Notes: generated by a model not told the origin, from the letters alone. A DNA stretch of 49,751 bases from Terrimicrobiaceae bacterium (GCA_028713285.1 JAQTOP010000014.1:1-49751); one strand, 5' to 3'. Positions 1 through 10,060 are shown, numbered from the stretch's first letter. A program made the numbers and translations.

Positions 1-529
1 CTGCGGCGAGTTCTTCGTTCATCCGCATCTGCGCGACGGCCAGTTGCTTCGACTGGATCTCCACATCGACCATCGCCGCCAGATCCTTGAGATCATCCAT
101 CTGCGAACGCGTCAGCTTCCGCGGTTCATTATCGATCACGCACAGCGCGCCGATTCTTTGCCCGTCCGGCGAATGCACGGGGTGTCCGGCATAAAATCGG
201 ATGCGGGGCCCGCCGGTCACCAGGGGGTTGTCCGCAAAGCGTTCGTCCTGGGTGGCGTCCTCCACCACGAAAGGCCCGTCGCCCAGAATGGTGTGGCCGC
301 AGAACGACACCTCGCGCGAGGTCTCCGTGGCATCCATGCCCTGGATCGATTTGAACCACTGGCGCCCGCTATCGACCATGGTGATCGCAGCGATCGGCAC
401 GCCGATCAGCCGCGCCGCGAGCCGGGTGACGCGCTCGAACCGCTCCTCGATGGCCGTTTCCAGAATGTTGAGGGACTCGAGCGATTGCTGGCGCTGCGTT
501 TCATTGAGGGGAAGTTCAGGAGCTTTCAC
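1..529 (-). CDS. GAF-domain protein, 3' part cut by window edge
   Basis: The minus strand reads openly from a GTG at 527-529 to the left edge, about 176 codons, and runs out of the window. It opens with VKAPELPLNETQRQQSLESL and continues as a GAF sensor domain: RLAARLIGVPIAAITMVD, then WFKS, SFCGHTI, FVVEDATQD, FYAGHPV and GALCVIDN. These are the usual landmarks of GAF domains found in front of histidine kinases or GGDEF domains. The effector domain would lie outside the window, so the output cannot be named. The frame is also open upstream of the GTG, with another GTG at 590-592. The 527 start is chosen because it matches the usual family N-terminus (MKAP..NE..R). No clear ribosome binding site. 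Confidence 0.75.
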   Translation of the reverse strand, partial: MKAPELPLNETQRQQSLESLNILETAIEERFERVTRLAARLIGVPIAAITMVDSGRQWFKSIQGMDATETSREVSFCGHTILGDGPFVVEDATQDERFADNPLVTGGPRIRFYAGHPVHSPDGQRIGALCVIDNEPRKLTRSQMDDLKDLAAMVDVEIQSKQLAVAQMRMNEELAA

Positions 530-606
530 GGGAACGAAAAGGTAACACGTCCGTACCGGGATTTCCAAGTTCCCCCCCTTTTCGCTCCGCACGCCCGGGA
601 AAACAG

Positions 607-640
607 AAAAAGCGCACGCCCCTTGCGAAGCGTGCGCTTT
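607..640 (-). terminator. Intrinsic terminator of ahcY
   Basis: An 11-bp perfect inverted repeat AAAGCGCACGC (609-619) / GCGTGCGCTTT (630-640) lies 26 bp beyond the ahcY stop. On the minus strand the stem is followed by TTTTTCTGTTTT. This is the expected form of a rho-independent terminator ending the metK-ahcY transcript before the GAF gene. Confidence 0.8.
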
Positions 641-665
641 GGAAATTTCAAGCGAATCGGACGCC

Positions 666-2096
<1,431 letters not shown>

Positions 2097-2177
2097 AGAT
2101 TTTTATTTGGTCCACAAAAGTCGGCGAATTCCCGTTCATTCAATCTGCGAAAATCGGCGAAACCCGTGGACGATTCC
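2097..2177 (-). repeat. metK-ahcY spacer with short imperfect repeats
   Basis: This 81-bp spacer has GTCCAC near one end and GTGGAC near the other (inverted). On the minus strand it holds two copies of TTCGCCGAyTTT. The plus strand reads as degenerate ~10-bp units, ATCTGCGAAA then ATCGGCGAAA. It resembles the short period-10 to period-12 intergenic repeats common in environmental genomes. I see no riboswitch consensus here. Confidence 0.35.
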
Positions 2178-3377
2178 TCAGGCGATCGCTTTCTTGAGCG
2201 CCGCGGCCTTGTCGGTGCGCTCCCAAGTGAGATCGGGATCGTCCTTGCCGAAATGTCCGTAGTTCGTGCTCTTCGAGTAGATCGGGCGGAGGAGGTTGAG
2301 TTGCTTGACGATGTCGGCGGGCTTGAAGCTGAAGACCTTCAGAATCGCAGCGAGGATGGCGTCGTCGGGCTTCGTGCCCGTGCCGAAGGTATCGACATGC
2401 ACGCTCACGGGCTGCGGATGGCCAATGGCGTAGGCGAACTGGATTTCGCATTTCGCGGCGAGCCCCGCGGCCACAACGTTCTTCGCGACCCAGCGGGCCA
2501 TGTAGGCGGCGCTGCGATCGACCTTCGACGGATCCTTGCCGGAAAAAGCACCTCCGCCGTGCCGCCCCGTCCCTCCGTAGGTATCGACGATGATTTTGCG
2601 TCCCGTCAACCCGCTGTCCCCCTGCGGTCCGCCCGTGACGAAGCGGCCCGTGGGGTTGATCAGATACTCGGTGTCCTTCGTGAGCAGCGCCTTCGGAAGC
2701 ACCTTCTTGATCACCTGCTCGATGCAGAATTTCTCGATGACCGGGTGCTCGACGTCGGCGGTATGCTGCGTCGAGATGACGACGTTCACGATCCGGGTCG
2801 GTTTGCCGTCCACATATTCCACCGAGACCTGGCTCTTCGCGTCGGGCCGCAGCCATTTCGCAAGCTTTCCGGCTTTGCGGATGCGGGTGAGCTCGCGGCC
2901 GAGGCGATGGGCGAACATGATCGGCGCGGGCATCAGCTCCGGCGTCTCCTCGCATGCGTAGCCGAACATGATGCCCTGGTCCCCCGCGCCCTGCTCGGCC
3001 GTTTTCTTGTGCGCGGCCTTTTTTGCATCCACGCCCTGCGCGATGTCGGGCGACTGCGTGGTGAGGTAATTGTTGATGAAAATGCGGTCGGCGTGGAAGA
3101 CGTCGTCATCATGGACGTAGCCGATGCCGCGCACCGCGTCGCGGACGACCTTGTCGATATTGATCGCCTCGCCGATCGGCTTCCGCCCGATCTTCGGAAT
3201 CGTGATTTCGCCGCCCACAACGACGATGTTGCTTTTCGCGAAGGTCTCGCAGGCAACGCGGCTCCCGCGATCCACGGTCAGGCACGCATCAAGAATCGCA
3301 TCGGAAATCGTGTCGCAGACCTTGTCCGGATGGCCCTCGCCAACGGATTCGGAGGAAAAAATATAACGGCGGGACAT
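2178..3377 (-). CDS. metK: S-adenosylmethionine synthetase
   Basis: 399 residues, full length. It makes S-adenosylmethionine from methionine and ATP, releasing phosphate and pyrophosphate. Seen: the N-terminal GEGHPDK (13-19) that binds ATP and metal, the central [11 protein letters not shown] (130-140) typical of methionine adenosyltransferases, and the glycine-rich [16 protein letters not shown] segment around residue 275. It is the first gene of the metK-ahcY pair. Only 47 bp separate its start from the divergent regulator gene, so there is no room for a SAM riboswitch and control is probably at the promoter. The ATG has no clear ribosome binding site. Confidence 0.98.
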   Translation of the reverse strand: MSRRYIFSSESVGEGHPDKVCDTISDAILDACLTVDRGSRVACETFAKSNIVVVGGEITIPKIGRKPIGEAINIDKVVRDAVRGIGYVHDDDVFHADRIFINNYLTTQSPDIAQGVDAKKAAHKKTAEQGAGDQGIMFGYACEETPELMPAPIMFAHRLGRELTRIRKAGKLAKWLRPDAKSQVSVEYVDGKPTRIVNVVISTQHTADVEHPVIEKFCIEQVIKKVLPKALLTKDTEYLINPTGRFVTGGPQGDSGLTGRKIIVDTYGGTGRHGGGAFSGKDPSKVDRSAAYMARWVAKNVVAAGLAAKCEIQFAYAIGHPQPVSVHVDTFGTGTKPDDAILAAILKVFSFKPADIVKQLNLLRPIYSKSTNYGHFGKDDPDLTWERTDKAAALKKAIA

Positions 3378-3401
3378 GGGAAATAAATCAGGTTTGAAAA
3401 A

Positions 3402-3428
3402 ACGTATTAAAGTATGTCAATATTTTGA
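3402..3428. promoter_or_regulatory. Shared metK / sahR-like promoter with candidate operator
   Basis: The divergent region is strikingly AT-rich. The strongest palindrome is TCAATATTTTGA (3417-3428), pairing at 5 of 6 positions as TCAA-N4-TTGA. It overlaps a minus-strand TTGACA (3415-3420), a good -35 for metK, and ends at the regulator's start codon. A weaker imperfect palindrome, ACGTATTAAAGTATGT (3402-3417), lies beside it. ArsR-family repressors usually bind such short AT-rich dyads over promoters. The operator assignment is an inference. Confidence 0.45.
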
Positions 3429-4360
3429 TGAGTCAAATGGCGTCAATCCTAAAATCGTTTCGCCTGCTGTCGGACCCCACGCGCCTGAGGCTGCTGCGGC
3501 TGCTGCGCGAGGAGGAGCTGACGGTCGCGGAGCTGCAGGAAATCCTCGCGATGGGCCAGAGCCGCATCTCGGCGGGCCTGGCGCTGCTCAAGCGCGAGGG
3601 GCTCGTGACCGACCGGCGCGTGGGTAAAAATATTTTCTACAGCGCGGATCTGCCGGACGACTCCCCGCTCGCGGAACTCGTCGCGCTGGCGGGAAGCGAG
3701 ATTCCCGAATCGAAGCGCGACCTCTCCGCCCTTGCGTTCACTTTGGGCAAGCGCAAGGACAAGGCGGCGGAATACTTCAACCGGCTCGCGGGAAAATTCG
3801 GCCGCACCTATATTCCGGGCCGTTCCTGGCAGGCGCTCGCCCATGCGCTGCTGCACCTGCTGCCTCCCATGGTGATCGCCGACCTCGGCGCCGGCGAGGG
3901 CACGCTCTCGCAGTTGCTCGCCCGTCACGCGAAAAAGGTGCTCGCGATCGACAATTCCGAAAAGATGGTCGAGTTCGGCGCGGCGCTCGCCCGCGAGCAT
4001 GGCTTCGATAATCTCGAATACCGGCTCGGCGACATCGAGGCGCCTCCCATCGAGGATGCGACCATCGATGTCGCGTTGTTCAGCCAGGCATTGCATCACG
4101 CCGCGCGGCCACCCAGGGCCGTCGCCGAGGCATTCCGAATTCTCAAGCCCGGCGGGCGCATCGTGATTCTCGACCTCGCCAGCCACAGCTACGAACAGGC
4201 GCGGGAGCTCTACGCGCATGTCTGGCTCGGGTTTTCCGAAGTCGAGCTCCACCAGATGCTCAAAAGCGCCCGCTTTCGGCAGATCGATATCTCGACGGTT
4301 TCGCGCGAGAAGCAGGCGCCGAATTTCCAGACGATTCTCGCGACGGCGGTGAAGCCGTAG
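3428..4360 (+). CDS. ArsR-type HTH fused to SAM-methyltransferase domain (SahR-like SAM-cycle regulator)
   Basis: 310 residues from the ATG at 3428; TTG at 3425 and ATG at 3437 are alternatives. Residues 5-75 are an ArsR winged helix (LLSDPTRLRLLRLL, then MGQSRISAGLALLKREGLV and a wing VTDRRVGKNIFYS). It lacks the cysteine metal box of arsenic sensors. Residues 145-300 are a class I methyltransferase fold with motif I ADLGAGEGT (151-159), acidic loop VLAIDNSEKM, and post-motif LKPGGRIVILDLA. The architecture and its position facing metK-ahcY match SahR, described in Proteobacteria as an ArsR-family repressor whose methylase-like domain senses S-adenosylhomocysteine. Role here is inferred from that match; catalytic methyltransferase activity is an alternative. 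Confidence 0.75.
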   Translation: MSQMASILKSFRLLSDPTRLRLLRLLREEELTVAELQEILAMGQSRISAGLALLKREGLVTDRRVGKNIFYSADLPDDSPLAELVALAGSEIPESKRDLSALAFTLGKRKDKAAEYFNRLAGKFGRTYIPGRSWQALAHALLHLLPPMVIADLGAGEGTLSQLLARHAKKVLAIDNSEKMVEFGAALAREHGFDNLEYRLGDIEAPPIEDATIDVALFSQALHHAARPPRAVAEAFRILKPGGRIVILDLASHSYEQARELYAHVWLGFSEVELHQMLKSARFRQIDISTVSREKQAPNFQTILATAVKP

Positions 4361-4365
4361 CCATT

Positions 4366-4818
4366 TCAATCCGGCGTCGTTTTCATCGCGAGCATCGGGA
4401 GGAACGCCTTGCGATAGGCCCAGGCGAGATAAAGCTCCAGCAGCAACACGACGATCGCGATGACCATGCCGGTCGGTTCGAGAAAGGCATGAAAGGCGAC
4501 GATGTTGACCACGACAGGCGCGATGAGAGCCAGCGCCAGCGGCACGAAGCGATTGGACAGGAGCAGGATTCCGACGAGCACCTGGGTCCCGGCGATCAGA
4601 CGAAACATGTAACCCGTTTTCATCAACGCTCCCGCGAATGCCATGGCCCCCCCGGCCATCGGCGTCGGGGGCGGTGGGATGAAATTCAGAAATCCGTTGA
4701 GTCCGAAAACGAAGAAGACAAGCCCCAGCAGGAGCCGTGCGGCGGTCGGCAGATGGCGGGCGAAGGACTTCGCGCTTCGCCCGCCGGGTTGGTTCGTGTC
4801 GGGTCGGGTATTTGCCAT
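4366..4818 (-). CDS. DoxX-like membrane protein
   Basis: 150 residues. After a polar N-terminus there are four predicted membrane segments: TAARLLLGLVFFVFGLNGFL, MFRLIAGTQVLVGILLL, FVPLALALIAPVVVNIVAF and MVIAIVVLLLELYLAWAY. The FGLNGFLNF and AFHAFLEP patches are typical of the DoxX/DoxD-like family. Family members sit in the inner membrane and have been linked to redox or stress physiology, but the activity is not settled. It is the last gene of a long minus-strand array that starts with an ECF42 sigma factor module. Its stop is only 5 bp from the stop of the convergent SahR-like gene. Confidence 0.85.
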   Translation of the reverse strand: MANTRPDTNQPGGRSAKSFARHLPTAARLLLGLVFFVFGLNGFLNFIPPPPTPMAGGAMAFAGALMKTGYMFRLIAGTQVLVGILLLSNRFVPLALALIAPVVVNIVAFHAFLEPTGMVIAIVVLLLELYLAWAYRKAFLPMLAMKTTPD

Positions 4819-4888
4819 GGCCGTATTGGATATCGCTCCTGCTTTGGGTTTCGGTCGTGATGGAATTGAGTGCGCGGGTTTGGCGCGT

Positions 4889-5185
4889 TCAGCCGCCCGC
4901 CATCGCTCCGACGATCAGAAACGGCTCCACTCCAGTCAATACCGCTTCGGGCAGCCTGGCGTCGGGCGATTCATGAGACAAATCCTCGCTGCATGCGAAA
5001 AACCGGATGAACGGCCGCCGCCGCAGCGTGGCGTGATCGCGAATCGTCCCGCGCAGCACCGGATACCGCGCCTCGAGGGCGTCGAGCACCGCCCGCTGCG
5101 TGGCCGGACGCCCGACTTCGATCCGCACCTCGTCGTCCGCGCGCGCCAGCGTGCGGAGATGGCACGGAAGCACGACCCGGATCAT
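4889..5185 (-). CDS. MoaD/ThiS-family small sulfur-carrier-like protein
   Basis: 98 residues with an ATG at 5183-5185 that overlaps the upstream gene's stop by 4 nt (ATGA), so the two are translationally coupled. It starts [20 protein letters not shown], a typical beta-grasp opening, contains [20 protein letters not shown], and ends [13 protein letters not shown]. The terminal Gly-Gly is the hallmark of MoaD, ThiS and ubiquitin-like carriers that are adenylated and thiocarboxylated at the C-terminus. No activating enzyme (MoeB/ThiF) is nearby. Its invariable partner here is the BNR propeller gene, a pairing I recall from other bacteria but whose function I cannot name. Confidence 0.8.
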   Translation of the reverse strand: MIRVVLPCHLRTLARADDEVRIEVGRPATQRAVLDALEARYPVLRGTIRDHATLRRRPFIRFFACSEDLSHESPDARLPEAVLTGVEPFLIVGAMAGG

Positions 5186-6297
5186 GGCAAAGTCTGGACC
5201 TCGACGGACAGGACCGCCGGCAGGTCGCGCACGATGGGAATCCAGGAATCGCCGCTGTCGGCGGAGGCATAGACCTGGCCGCCGGTCGTACCGAAATACA
5301 CGCCGCACGGTTCGAGCGAGTCCACGGCCATCGCGTCGCGCAGCACGTTTACGTAGCAGTCCTTTTGCGGCAGGCCCTTCGTGAGCGCCTCCCATTCGTT
5401 TCCGCCGGTCCGACTGCGATACACGCGCAGTTTGCCTTCGGGCGGAATATGCTCGGAGTCGCTCTTGATGGGGACGACGTAGATGGTGTCCGGTTCGTGT
5501 GCGTGAACGTCGATGGGGAAGCCGAAATCGGACGGAAGGTTGCCGCTCACCTCGTGCCATGAATCGCCGGCATCGTCGCTGCGCATCACGTCCCAATGCT
5601 TTTGCATGAACAGGACGTCCGGACGCGATGGATGCGCGGCGATGCGATGAACGCAGTGGCCGACTTCCGCATCCGGATCGGGGAGCTCGAACGGCGACTT
5701 CAGGCCGCGGTTCGCAGGGCGCCAGGTCGCGCCGCCGTCGTCGGTACGGAAAACGCCCGCCGCGGAAATCGCGACGAAGATTCGATCCGGCCTGGCCGCA
5801 TCCAGAAGGATCGTATGCAAGCCCATCCCCCCCGCGCCCGGCTGCCACAGATGGCCCTTCGCCGCTCGCAGCGCCGGAAGCTCCCGCCATGTGCGGCCTC
5901 CGTCCGTGGTGCGGAACAGGGCGGCATCCTCCGCCCCGGCGAAGACCGTATCCGGATCGGTGAGTGAAGGCTCCAGATGCCAGACGCGCTTGAACTCCCA
6001 CGGGTGCTGCGTGCCGTCATACCACTGGTGCGTGCCGGGGACGCCGTCATATTTGAATTCGTTCCCAACCGGCGCCCAGGTTTTGCCCCCATCGTCGGAG
6101 CGCTGGATCACCTGGCCAAACCATCCGCTTGTCTGCGAGGCATAAAGCCGGTTCGGGTCAACGGGCGAGCCCTTGAGGTGATAAATCTCCCAGCCGGTGA
6201 ATTGCGGGGCGCTGATTTCCCAACGCTCGCGGTTGCCATCGGACGTGAGGATGAACGCACCCTTCCGGGTGCCGACCAATACGCGTATTCCGCTCAT
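5182..6297 (-). CDS. BNR-repeat / sortilin-like beta-propeller protein
   Basis: 371 residues without a signal peptide, so probably cytoplasmic. It is built from Asp-box (BNR) repeats: [60 protein letters not shown] and [12 protein letters not shown]. Six such S/TxDxGxTW boxes fit a beta-propeller of the sialidase/Ycf48/VPS10 type. The N-terminus [20 protein letters not shown] is characteristic of the cytoplasmic subgroup often mislabelled 'exo-alpha-sialidase'. There is no sialidase active-site FRIP motif, so enzymatic activity is doubtful. The gene overlaps the MoaD/ThiS-like gene by 4 nt. Confidence 0.85.
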   Translation of the reverse strand: MSGIRVLVGTRKGAFILTSDGNRERWEISAPQFTGWEIYHLKGSPVDPNRLYASQTSGWFGQVIQRSDDGGKTWAPVGNEFKYDGVPGTHQWYDGTQHPWEFKRVWHLEPSLTDPDTVFAGAEDAALFRTTDGGRTWRELPALRAAKGHLWQPGAGGMGLHTILLDAARPDRIFVAISAAGVFRTDDGGATWRPANRGLKSPFELPDPDAEVGHCVHRIAAHPSRPDVLFMQKHWDVMRSDDAGDSWHEVSGNLPSDFGFPIDVHAHEPDTIYVVPIKSDSEHIPPEGKLRVYRSRTGGNEWEALTKGLPQKDCYVNVLRDAMAVDSLEPCGVYFGTTGGQVYASADSGDSWIPIVRDLPAVLSVEVQTLP

Positions 6298-6331
6298 GCG
6301 TTCCTCCTTGTCCTGGCCGGCGCGCTCCTGT

Positions 6332-6751
6332 TCAAGCCACGACGCTGATCATCCAGCCGAGGCCGAAGCGATCGGTGAGCATTCCGAAACGCGGCGACCA
6401 GAAGGTTTTTGCGAGCGGCATTTTCACCTCTCCGCCATTGACGAGCGCGGCGAAGGCGCGGTCCGCCTCGGCTTCCGTTGGCACGGCGAGCGAGAGCGAG
6501 AAGCCGGCGAAACTCGGAGTCGCCCCGCATCCGTCCGATGCCATGAGCGTCGATCCGCCGATGCGAAACGTCGCGTGCATCACCTTGTCTTCGTAGCCGG
6601 GCGCGAGCATTCCGGGCGGCTGCGGCTCCGGACTGTCCTTGAAATGCATGAGCAACTCCACCTGCGCGCCGAGCGCGTCGCGATAGAATTCGAGCGCCTC
6701 TTCGCAGCGGCCGCCGAAGAAGAGGTAGGGTTGGATCAATGTCTGGTTCAT
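6332..6751 (-). CDS. VOC-family (PhnB-like) protein
   Basis: 139 residues starting [20 protein letters not shown]. It follows the PhnB/3-demethylubiquinone methyltransferase-like subgroup of the vicinal oxygen chelate fold: [16 protein letters not shown], then [20 protein letters not shown], and the C-terminal [20 protein letters not shown]. These proteins form paired beta-alpha-beta-beta-beta modules. In ECF42 clusters they are common passengers, with unknown substrates. It is one of two VOC genes in this array. The ATG at 6749-6751 is chosen because homology begins at MNQ; the open frame upstream lacks recognisable content. Confidence 0.88.
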   Translation of the reverse strand: MNQTLIQPYLFFGGRCEEALEFYRDALGAQVELLMHFKDSPEPQPPGMLAPGYEDKVMHATFRIGGSTLMASDGCGATPSFAGFSLSLAVPTEAEADRAFAALVNGGEVKMPLAKTFWSPRFGMLTDRFGLGWMISVVA

Positions 6752-6994
6752 ATTCGGATTTCCGGTTGGGTTGTGTGTCGTCGGTAAATTTTCAATCCAT
6801 TGCGGGGGTTGAACGATGCTCGTGCCAAACCGCCAGCGGGAGTCGATCTGGCGCAAGCCCATGATGAATCGAAACTCGAGCGCCTTCCGCTTGCCTGGTG
6901 GATCGAAATCGATACCGCTTTCGATCGCCGCGACGAAGACGACTCGTGCAGTCGCCATGGCCTGCCCGCGCCGCCGCATCCTGGCGGCGGGTCT

Positions 6995-7540
6995 TCACGG
7001 CTTCTGCGCGCCGGCGGGTTGAACGACCGATTTCAAGTCCGCTAGGCCCTGTTCAAACTGGCCGCCGACCATCCTGTCGCAATTCATGAACAGGCCCACC
7101 GCCTTGAAGACGAAGTTTTTTGTTCCCGTCATGGTCCACGTGACCTGGGTTTGATCGCCCTCGGGCTTGAAGGTGAATTCCGCGACGTTCGTTCCCGCAA
7201 AGGGTTTGACGAAGTCCAGTCTGAAACGCACCAGCTCGCTCGGACGACTCTCGGTGATCGTCATGCTCCCCTCGCCGACCTTGTCATTGCCCGCCCATCG
7301 AAAGATGGCGCCCGTGCCTGCGGGCGGTCCCTCGAACGAGTTTTTCGCGGCGGGATCGAGCTTCGCCCAGGGCGACCACGCCTGCCATTTGTGCAGATCG
7401 TTCACCTGCTCGAATACCACCGCCGGCGGGGCGGGAATGGTCGCCGAGCGCGCGATGCGGAACTCCGATGGCTGCACGGCAACGACGATGAAAAGGAGCG
7501 CGACGACCGCTCCGACGGCGATGAGAATTTTGATCAGCAT
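6995..7540 (-). CDS. SRPBCC-family protein with N-terminal membrane anchor
   Basis: 181 residues. The N-terminus MLIKILIAVGAVVALLFIVV is one hydrophobic helix. It is followed by a START/Bet v1-like (SRPBCC) domain: ARSATIPAPPAVVFEQVNDL, HKWQAWSPWAKLDP, GTGAIFRWAGN, MTITESRPSELVRFRLDF, and a C-terminal helix with FMNCDRMVGGQFEQGLADLK. This is the 'polyketide cyclase / AHSA1-like' subgroup, frequent near ECF42-DGPF operons. The domain forms a hydrophobic ligand pocket; the ligand is unknown. Starts at the ATG at 7538-7540, just ahead of the hydrophobic helix. Confidence 0.85.
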   Translation of the reverse strand: MLIKILIAVGAVVALLFIVVAVQPSEFRIARSATIPAPPAVVFEQVNDLHKWQAWSPWAKLDPAAKNSFEGPPAGTGAIFRWAGNDKVGEGSMTITESRPSELVRFRLDFVKPFAGTNVAEFTFKPEGDQTQVTWTMTGTKNFVFKAVGLFMNCDRMVGGQFEQGLADLKSVVQPAGAQKP

Positions 7541-7587
7541 GGGATTCCGAGTGGATGGGTTTGCAATGGCAGCGACGTTGCCCCCGG

Positions 7588-8115
7588 TCAGCCGCAGGCC
7601 GCCGGCGCCGCCTGCTGAATTTCCTCCGGGGTGAGATCGCGCACGTGCGTGGCCACGGACCACTGATGGCCAAACGGGTCCTCGATCCTGCCATAGCGGT
7701 CGCCCCAAAACATTTCATCGACGGGCAGCGTGAGCTTCGCCCCTGCCCGGACGGCGCGCTCGACGAATGCATCAGCGTCCTCGACTTGAAGGTGAATCGT
7801 CACCGGCGAGCCTTTGAGCGCCCTGGGTCCCAGCGCGCCCCATGCGGGAGATTCCTCCGCCAGCATGACCGTCGAATCCCCGATTCGGATGGAGGCATGA
7901 ATCAATTTTCCGTTCTGGCCGGGCAGCCGGAACATTTCGACGGCATCGAACGCCGCCTTGTAAAACTCGATGGCATCGGCGGCACCGTTGCAAATCAAGT
8001 GGGGCGTTACGGTGTGCATCCCCTCGGGAACGGCCTTTGCGGTCCGCCCGGTTGATTGCGTGGCCGAGCACCCTTCGATGTCCCGGTTCTCTGCGATGGC
8101 TGTGCTGGATTTCAT
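7588..8115 (-). CDS. VOC-family glyoxalase-like protein
   Basis: 175 residues. After a polar ~32-residue N-terminus it follows the PhnB/YkcA-like VOC pattern: VTPHLICNGAADAIEFYKAA, LIHASIRIGDSTVML, LQVEDADAFVERAVRAGA, and MFWGDRYGRIEDPFGHQWSV with the conserved closing PFGHxW. A second start, MHTVTPHLICNG, lies at codon 33 and gives the canonical length of about 140 residues; the longer form is kept because no stop intervenes. It sits between the SRPBCC and sigma factor genes, as usual for ECF42 clusters. Confidence 0.85.
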   Translation of the reverse strand: MKSSTAIAENRDIEGCSATQSTGRTAKAVPEGMHTVTPHLICNGAADAIEFYKAAFDAVEMFRLPGQNGKLIHASIRIGDSTVMLAEESPAWGALGPRALKGSPVTIHLQVEDADAFVERAVRAGAKLTLPVDEMFWGDRYGRIEDPFGHQWSVATHVRDLTPEEIQQAAPAACG

Positions 8116-8159
8116 GATGGTTGGTTCGGTTGGGTTTTTGTTTTCGGATGGTTGTCTGT

Positions 8160-9509
8160 TCAGTCTCTCGACGAACGGACGGGCTCATTCAGGACATCCC
8201 GTCCGTTTTTTTCGGTCCGGGTTTTTTCCTCGCAATCCCGCAGCCGGTTCGCGAGAAACACCCGCTCGGGCGTCAGCTCGCTGAGTCGGAGGGCATTGCG
8301 GAGGTGATCGGCGGCGACTTGAAAGTGCTCCAGTTCCGCCTCGAATTCGCCGAGGATCGCATGGAGCAGGTGATACGATCCCAACTGGCGGGCGTTCAGG
8401 ATCGCCTCTACGGACGCGATTCCCTTCGCCGGACCGTGGACTTTGGCGACGGCGACCGCACGGTTCAGCGCGACGATCGGCGAAGGGTCGAGCTCCGCAA
8501 GACGGTTATACAACGAGAGAATCTGCGGCCAATCGGTCGATGCATAATCGGATGCCGTGCAGTGGCAGGCGGCGATTCCGGCTTCGAGATGGTATCGGCT
8601 CAGGGCGTTGCCGACGGCCGACTGGCCGAGATGCAGGATGCCGCGCTCGATCATCGCGCGGCTCCACTGCGAACGGTCCTGCTCCTCGAGACGAAGAAAA
8701 TTTCCTTCGCCGTCCACGCGCGCGGGCAGCCGCGCTCCGTTCAACAACATGAGCGCAAGCAGCGCGTGCGTGGCGGGCCCATCTCCCACCGGATGCTCGA
8801 CGAGCAGGGTCGCCAGGCGAATGGCTTCCGCGCAGAGTTCCTCCCTCACCACATTCTCGCCGCTGGAGGCCTTGTATCCTTCGTTGAAAAGCAGGTAGAG
8901 GACCTGCAGGACGCCCTCCAGGCGGGTGGAGAGCGCCGCGCCGGACGGAATCTCGAAGGGAATGCCCTGCTCCTGGATGCGCTGCCGGGCGCGCGTGAGC
9001 CGCTTGGCGATGGCCGCTTCGGACGACAGGAATGCCTGCGCGATTTCGCCGTGACTGAATCCGCAAAGCGTCTTCAAAGCGAGCGCCACCTGGGCTTCCT
9101 GCGAAACTTCCGGGTGACAGCAAACGAACATCAGGCGCAGGCTGTCGTCCCGAATTTCGTCCTCCGAGAAAACCGGTTCGCCGGCGTCCATGTGTTCCAG
9201 GAAATTCGCGATCGCGGTTTCCTTGTTCCGAAAAGTGGTCGCGCGGCGCACATGGTCCAGCGCGAGGTTTCGCGACACGCGCATGATCCATGCGGGAGGA
9301 TTTTTCGGGACGCCGTAATACGGCCACGTTTGCAGGGCGCGCGACAGCGCTTCCTGCACCACGTCCTCTGCCAGTTCGAGATGCTCGACGCCGAAAATGC
9401 GGGTCAGCGTGGCGACCATCCGCCCCCATTCGTGCCGGAACAAATGCTCCACCACCCGGGGTGCGTCCCCGGGTGGCGCCATTTCGTGAGCGATTTCAGG
9501 CGGCGGCAT
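8160..9509 (-). CDS. ECF42-type RNA polymerase sigma factor with C-terminal extension
   Basis: 449 residues from the ATG at 9507-9509, which overlaps the DGPF gene by 14 nt; ATG 9480-9482 is an alternative. Region sigma-2 is visible as FRHEWGRMVATLTRIFG, LELAEDVVQEALSRALQTWP and NPPAWIMRVSRNLALDHVRR. Region sigma-4 is ALKTLCGFSHGEIAQAFLSS with LTRARQRI. The remaining ~230 residues form the helical, TPR-like extension of this subgroup (LYLLFNEGYKAS, ALLALMLLNGARLPAR, LSLYNRLAELDPSPIVALNR). No anti-sigma factor is encoded nearby. In ECF42 the extension itself is reported to be needed for activity, and the partner is a DGPF protein, as found here. Confidence 0.93.
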   Translation of the reverse strand: MPPPEIAHEMAPPGDAPRVVEHLFRHEWGRMVATLTRIFGVEHLELAEDVVQEALSRALQTWPYYGVPKNPPAWIMRVSRNLALDHVRRATTFRNKETAIANFLEHMDAGEPVFSEDEIRDDSLRLMFVCCHPEVSQEAQVALALKTLCGFSHGEIAQAFLSSEAAIAKRLTRARQRIQEQGIPFEIPSGAALSTRLEGVLQVLYLLFNEGYKASSGENVVREELCAEAIRLATLLVEHPVGDGPATHALLALMLLNGARLPARVDGEGNFLRLEEQDRSQWSRAMIERGILHLGQSAVGNALSRYHLEAGIAACHCTASDYASTDWPQILSLYNRLAELDPSPIVALNRAVAVAKVHGPAKGIASVEAILNARQLGSYHLLHAILGEFEAELEHFQVAADHLRNALRLSELTPERVFLANRLRDCEEKTRTEKNGRDVLNEPVRSSRD

Positions 9510-9912
9510 GAGCGAGTTCCGCCACCGCCTCGCGATTGTCCCGCATGGTGGGACACTCCTCCGCGACGGGCCGGACCTCCACGCTCGATCCAAACTCGAG
9601 GATGGGGCATTGCCGGGCAATGGCCACCGCCTCCTCCATGCCCGCCACGGTGAGCAGGAAGTATCCGCCGATGGCTTCCTTGGATTCCGCGAACGGCCCA
9701 TCAACGATCGTGCGGCCGTTTGAACTCGATACGATTCTGCCCTCGCGCATCAGCGGTTGTCCGGCCTTCAACTTTCCCTTCGCCTTCAAGTTCTCGAACC
9801 ACGCGAAGAATCGGTTCAGGACTTTCTCGGTTTCCTCCGGGGAGAGGCCTTCTTCCCAACGGGTGCCTCGAAACAGGAGCATGTATTCGGATGTGTTTGT
9901 CTGCGTTGTCAT
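9496..9912 (-). CDS. DGPF-domain (YCII-related) protein
   Basis: 138 residues from the ATG at 9910-9912. It has MLLFRGTRWEEGLSPEETEK, then GQPLMREGRIVSS, the name-giving TIVDGPFAESKEAIGGYFLL, and EAVAIARQCP. These small ferredoxin-like proteins are the standard neighbour of ECF42 sigma factors and are their usual regulatory targets. The gene opens the array, so the promoter of the whole group should lie in 9913-10060. I could not confirm an ECF42 promoter there by eye. Confidence 0.92.
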   Translation of the reverse strand: MTTQTNTSEYMLLFRGTRWEEGLSPEETEKVLNRFFAWFENLKAKGKLKAGQPLMREGRIVSSSNGRTIVDGPFAESKEAIGGYFLLTVAGMEEAVAIARQCPILEFGSSVEVRPVAEECPTMRDNREAVAELAHAAA

Positions 9913-10060
9913 ATGGTTATTCCTTTTAGCTGAGGTTGACTGTCCCGCAACGGCTCGTTGCGGTTCAAATACACGACGAACAAGTTCGCGCGCCGGGGAC
10001 ACAACGCGTCACTTTTTCGCGACGTCGCGAGATCGGGGGGGGTGCCGGTGAGCCGGAGGG

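Noticed and set aside
3378-3424. SAM or SAH riboswitch in the metK leader
   Set aside because: Only 47 bp separate metK from the divergent gene, too short for any known SAM riboswitch, and no conserved core was seen there or in the metK-ahcY spacer.
6752-6994. A coding extension of the VOC gene (76 extra codons upstream)
   Set aside because: The frame is open but the residues have no family similarity, while the canonical N-terminus starts at 6751; it is most likely spacer DNA.
9940-9990. tRNA-like GGTTCAAATAC string
   Set aside because: No acceptor stem or anticodon arm can be drawn around it; it lies in the leader of the DGPF gene.
9913-10060. ECF42-type promoter ahead of the DGPF gene
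   Set aside because: TGTCC and CGTC strings are present on the minus strand at roughly suitable spacing, but such short matches are frequent in this composition and I could not choose one.
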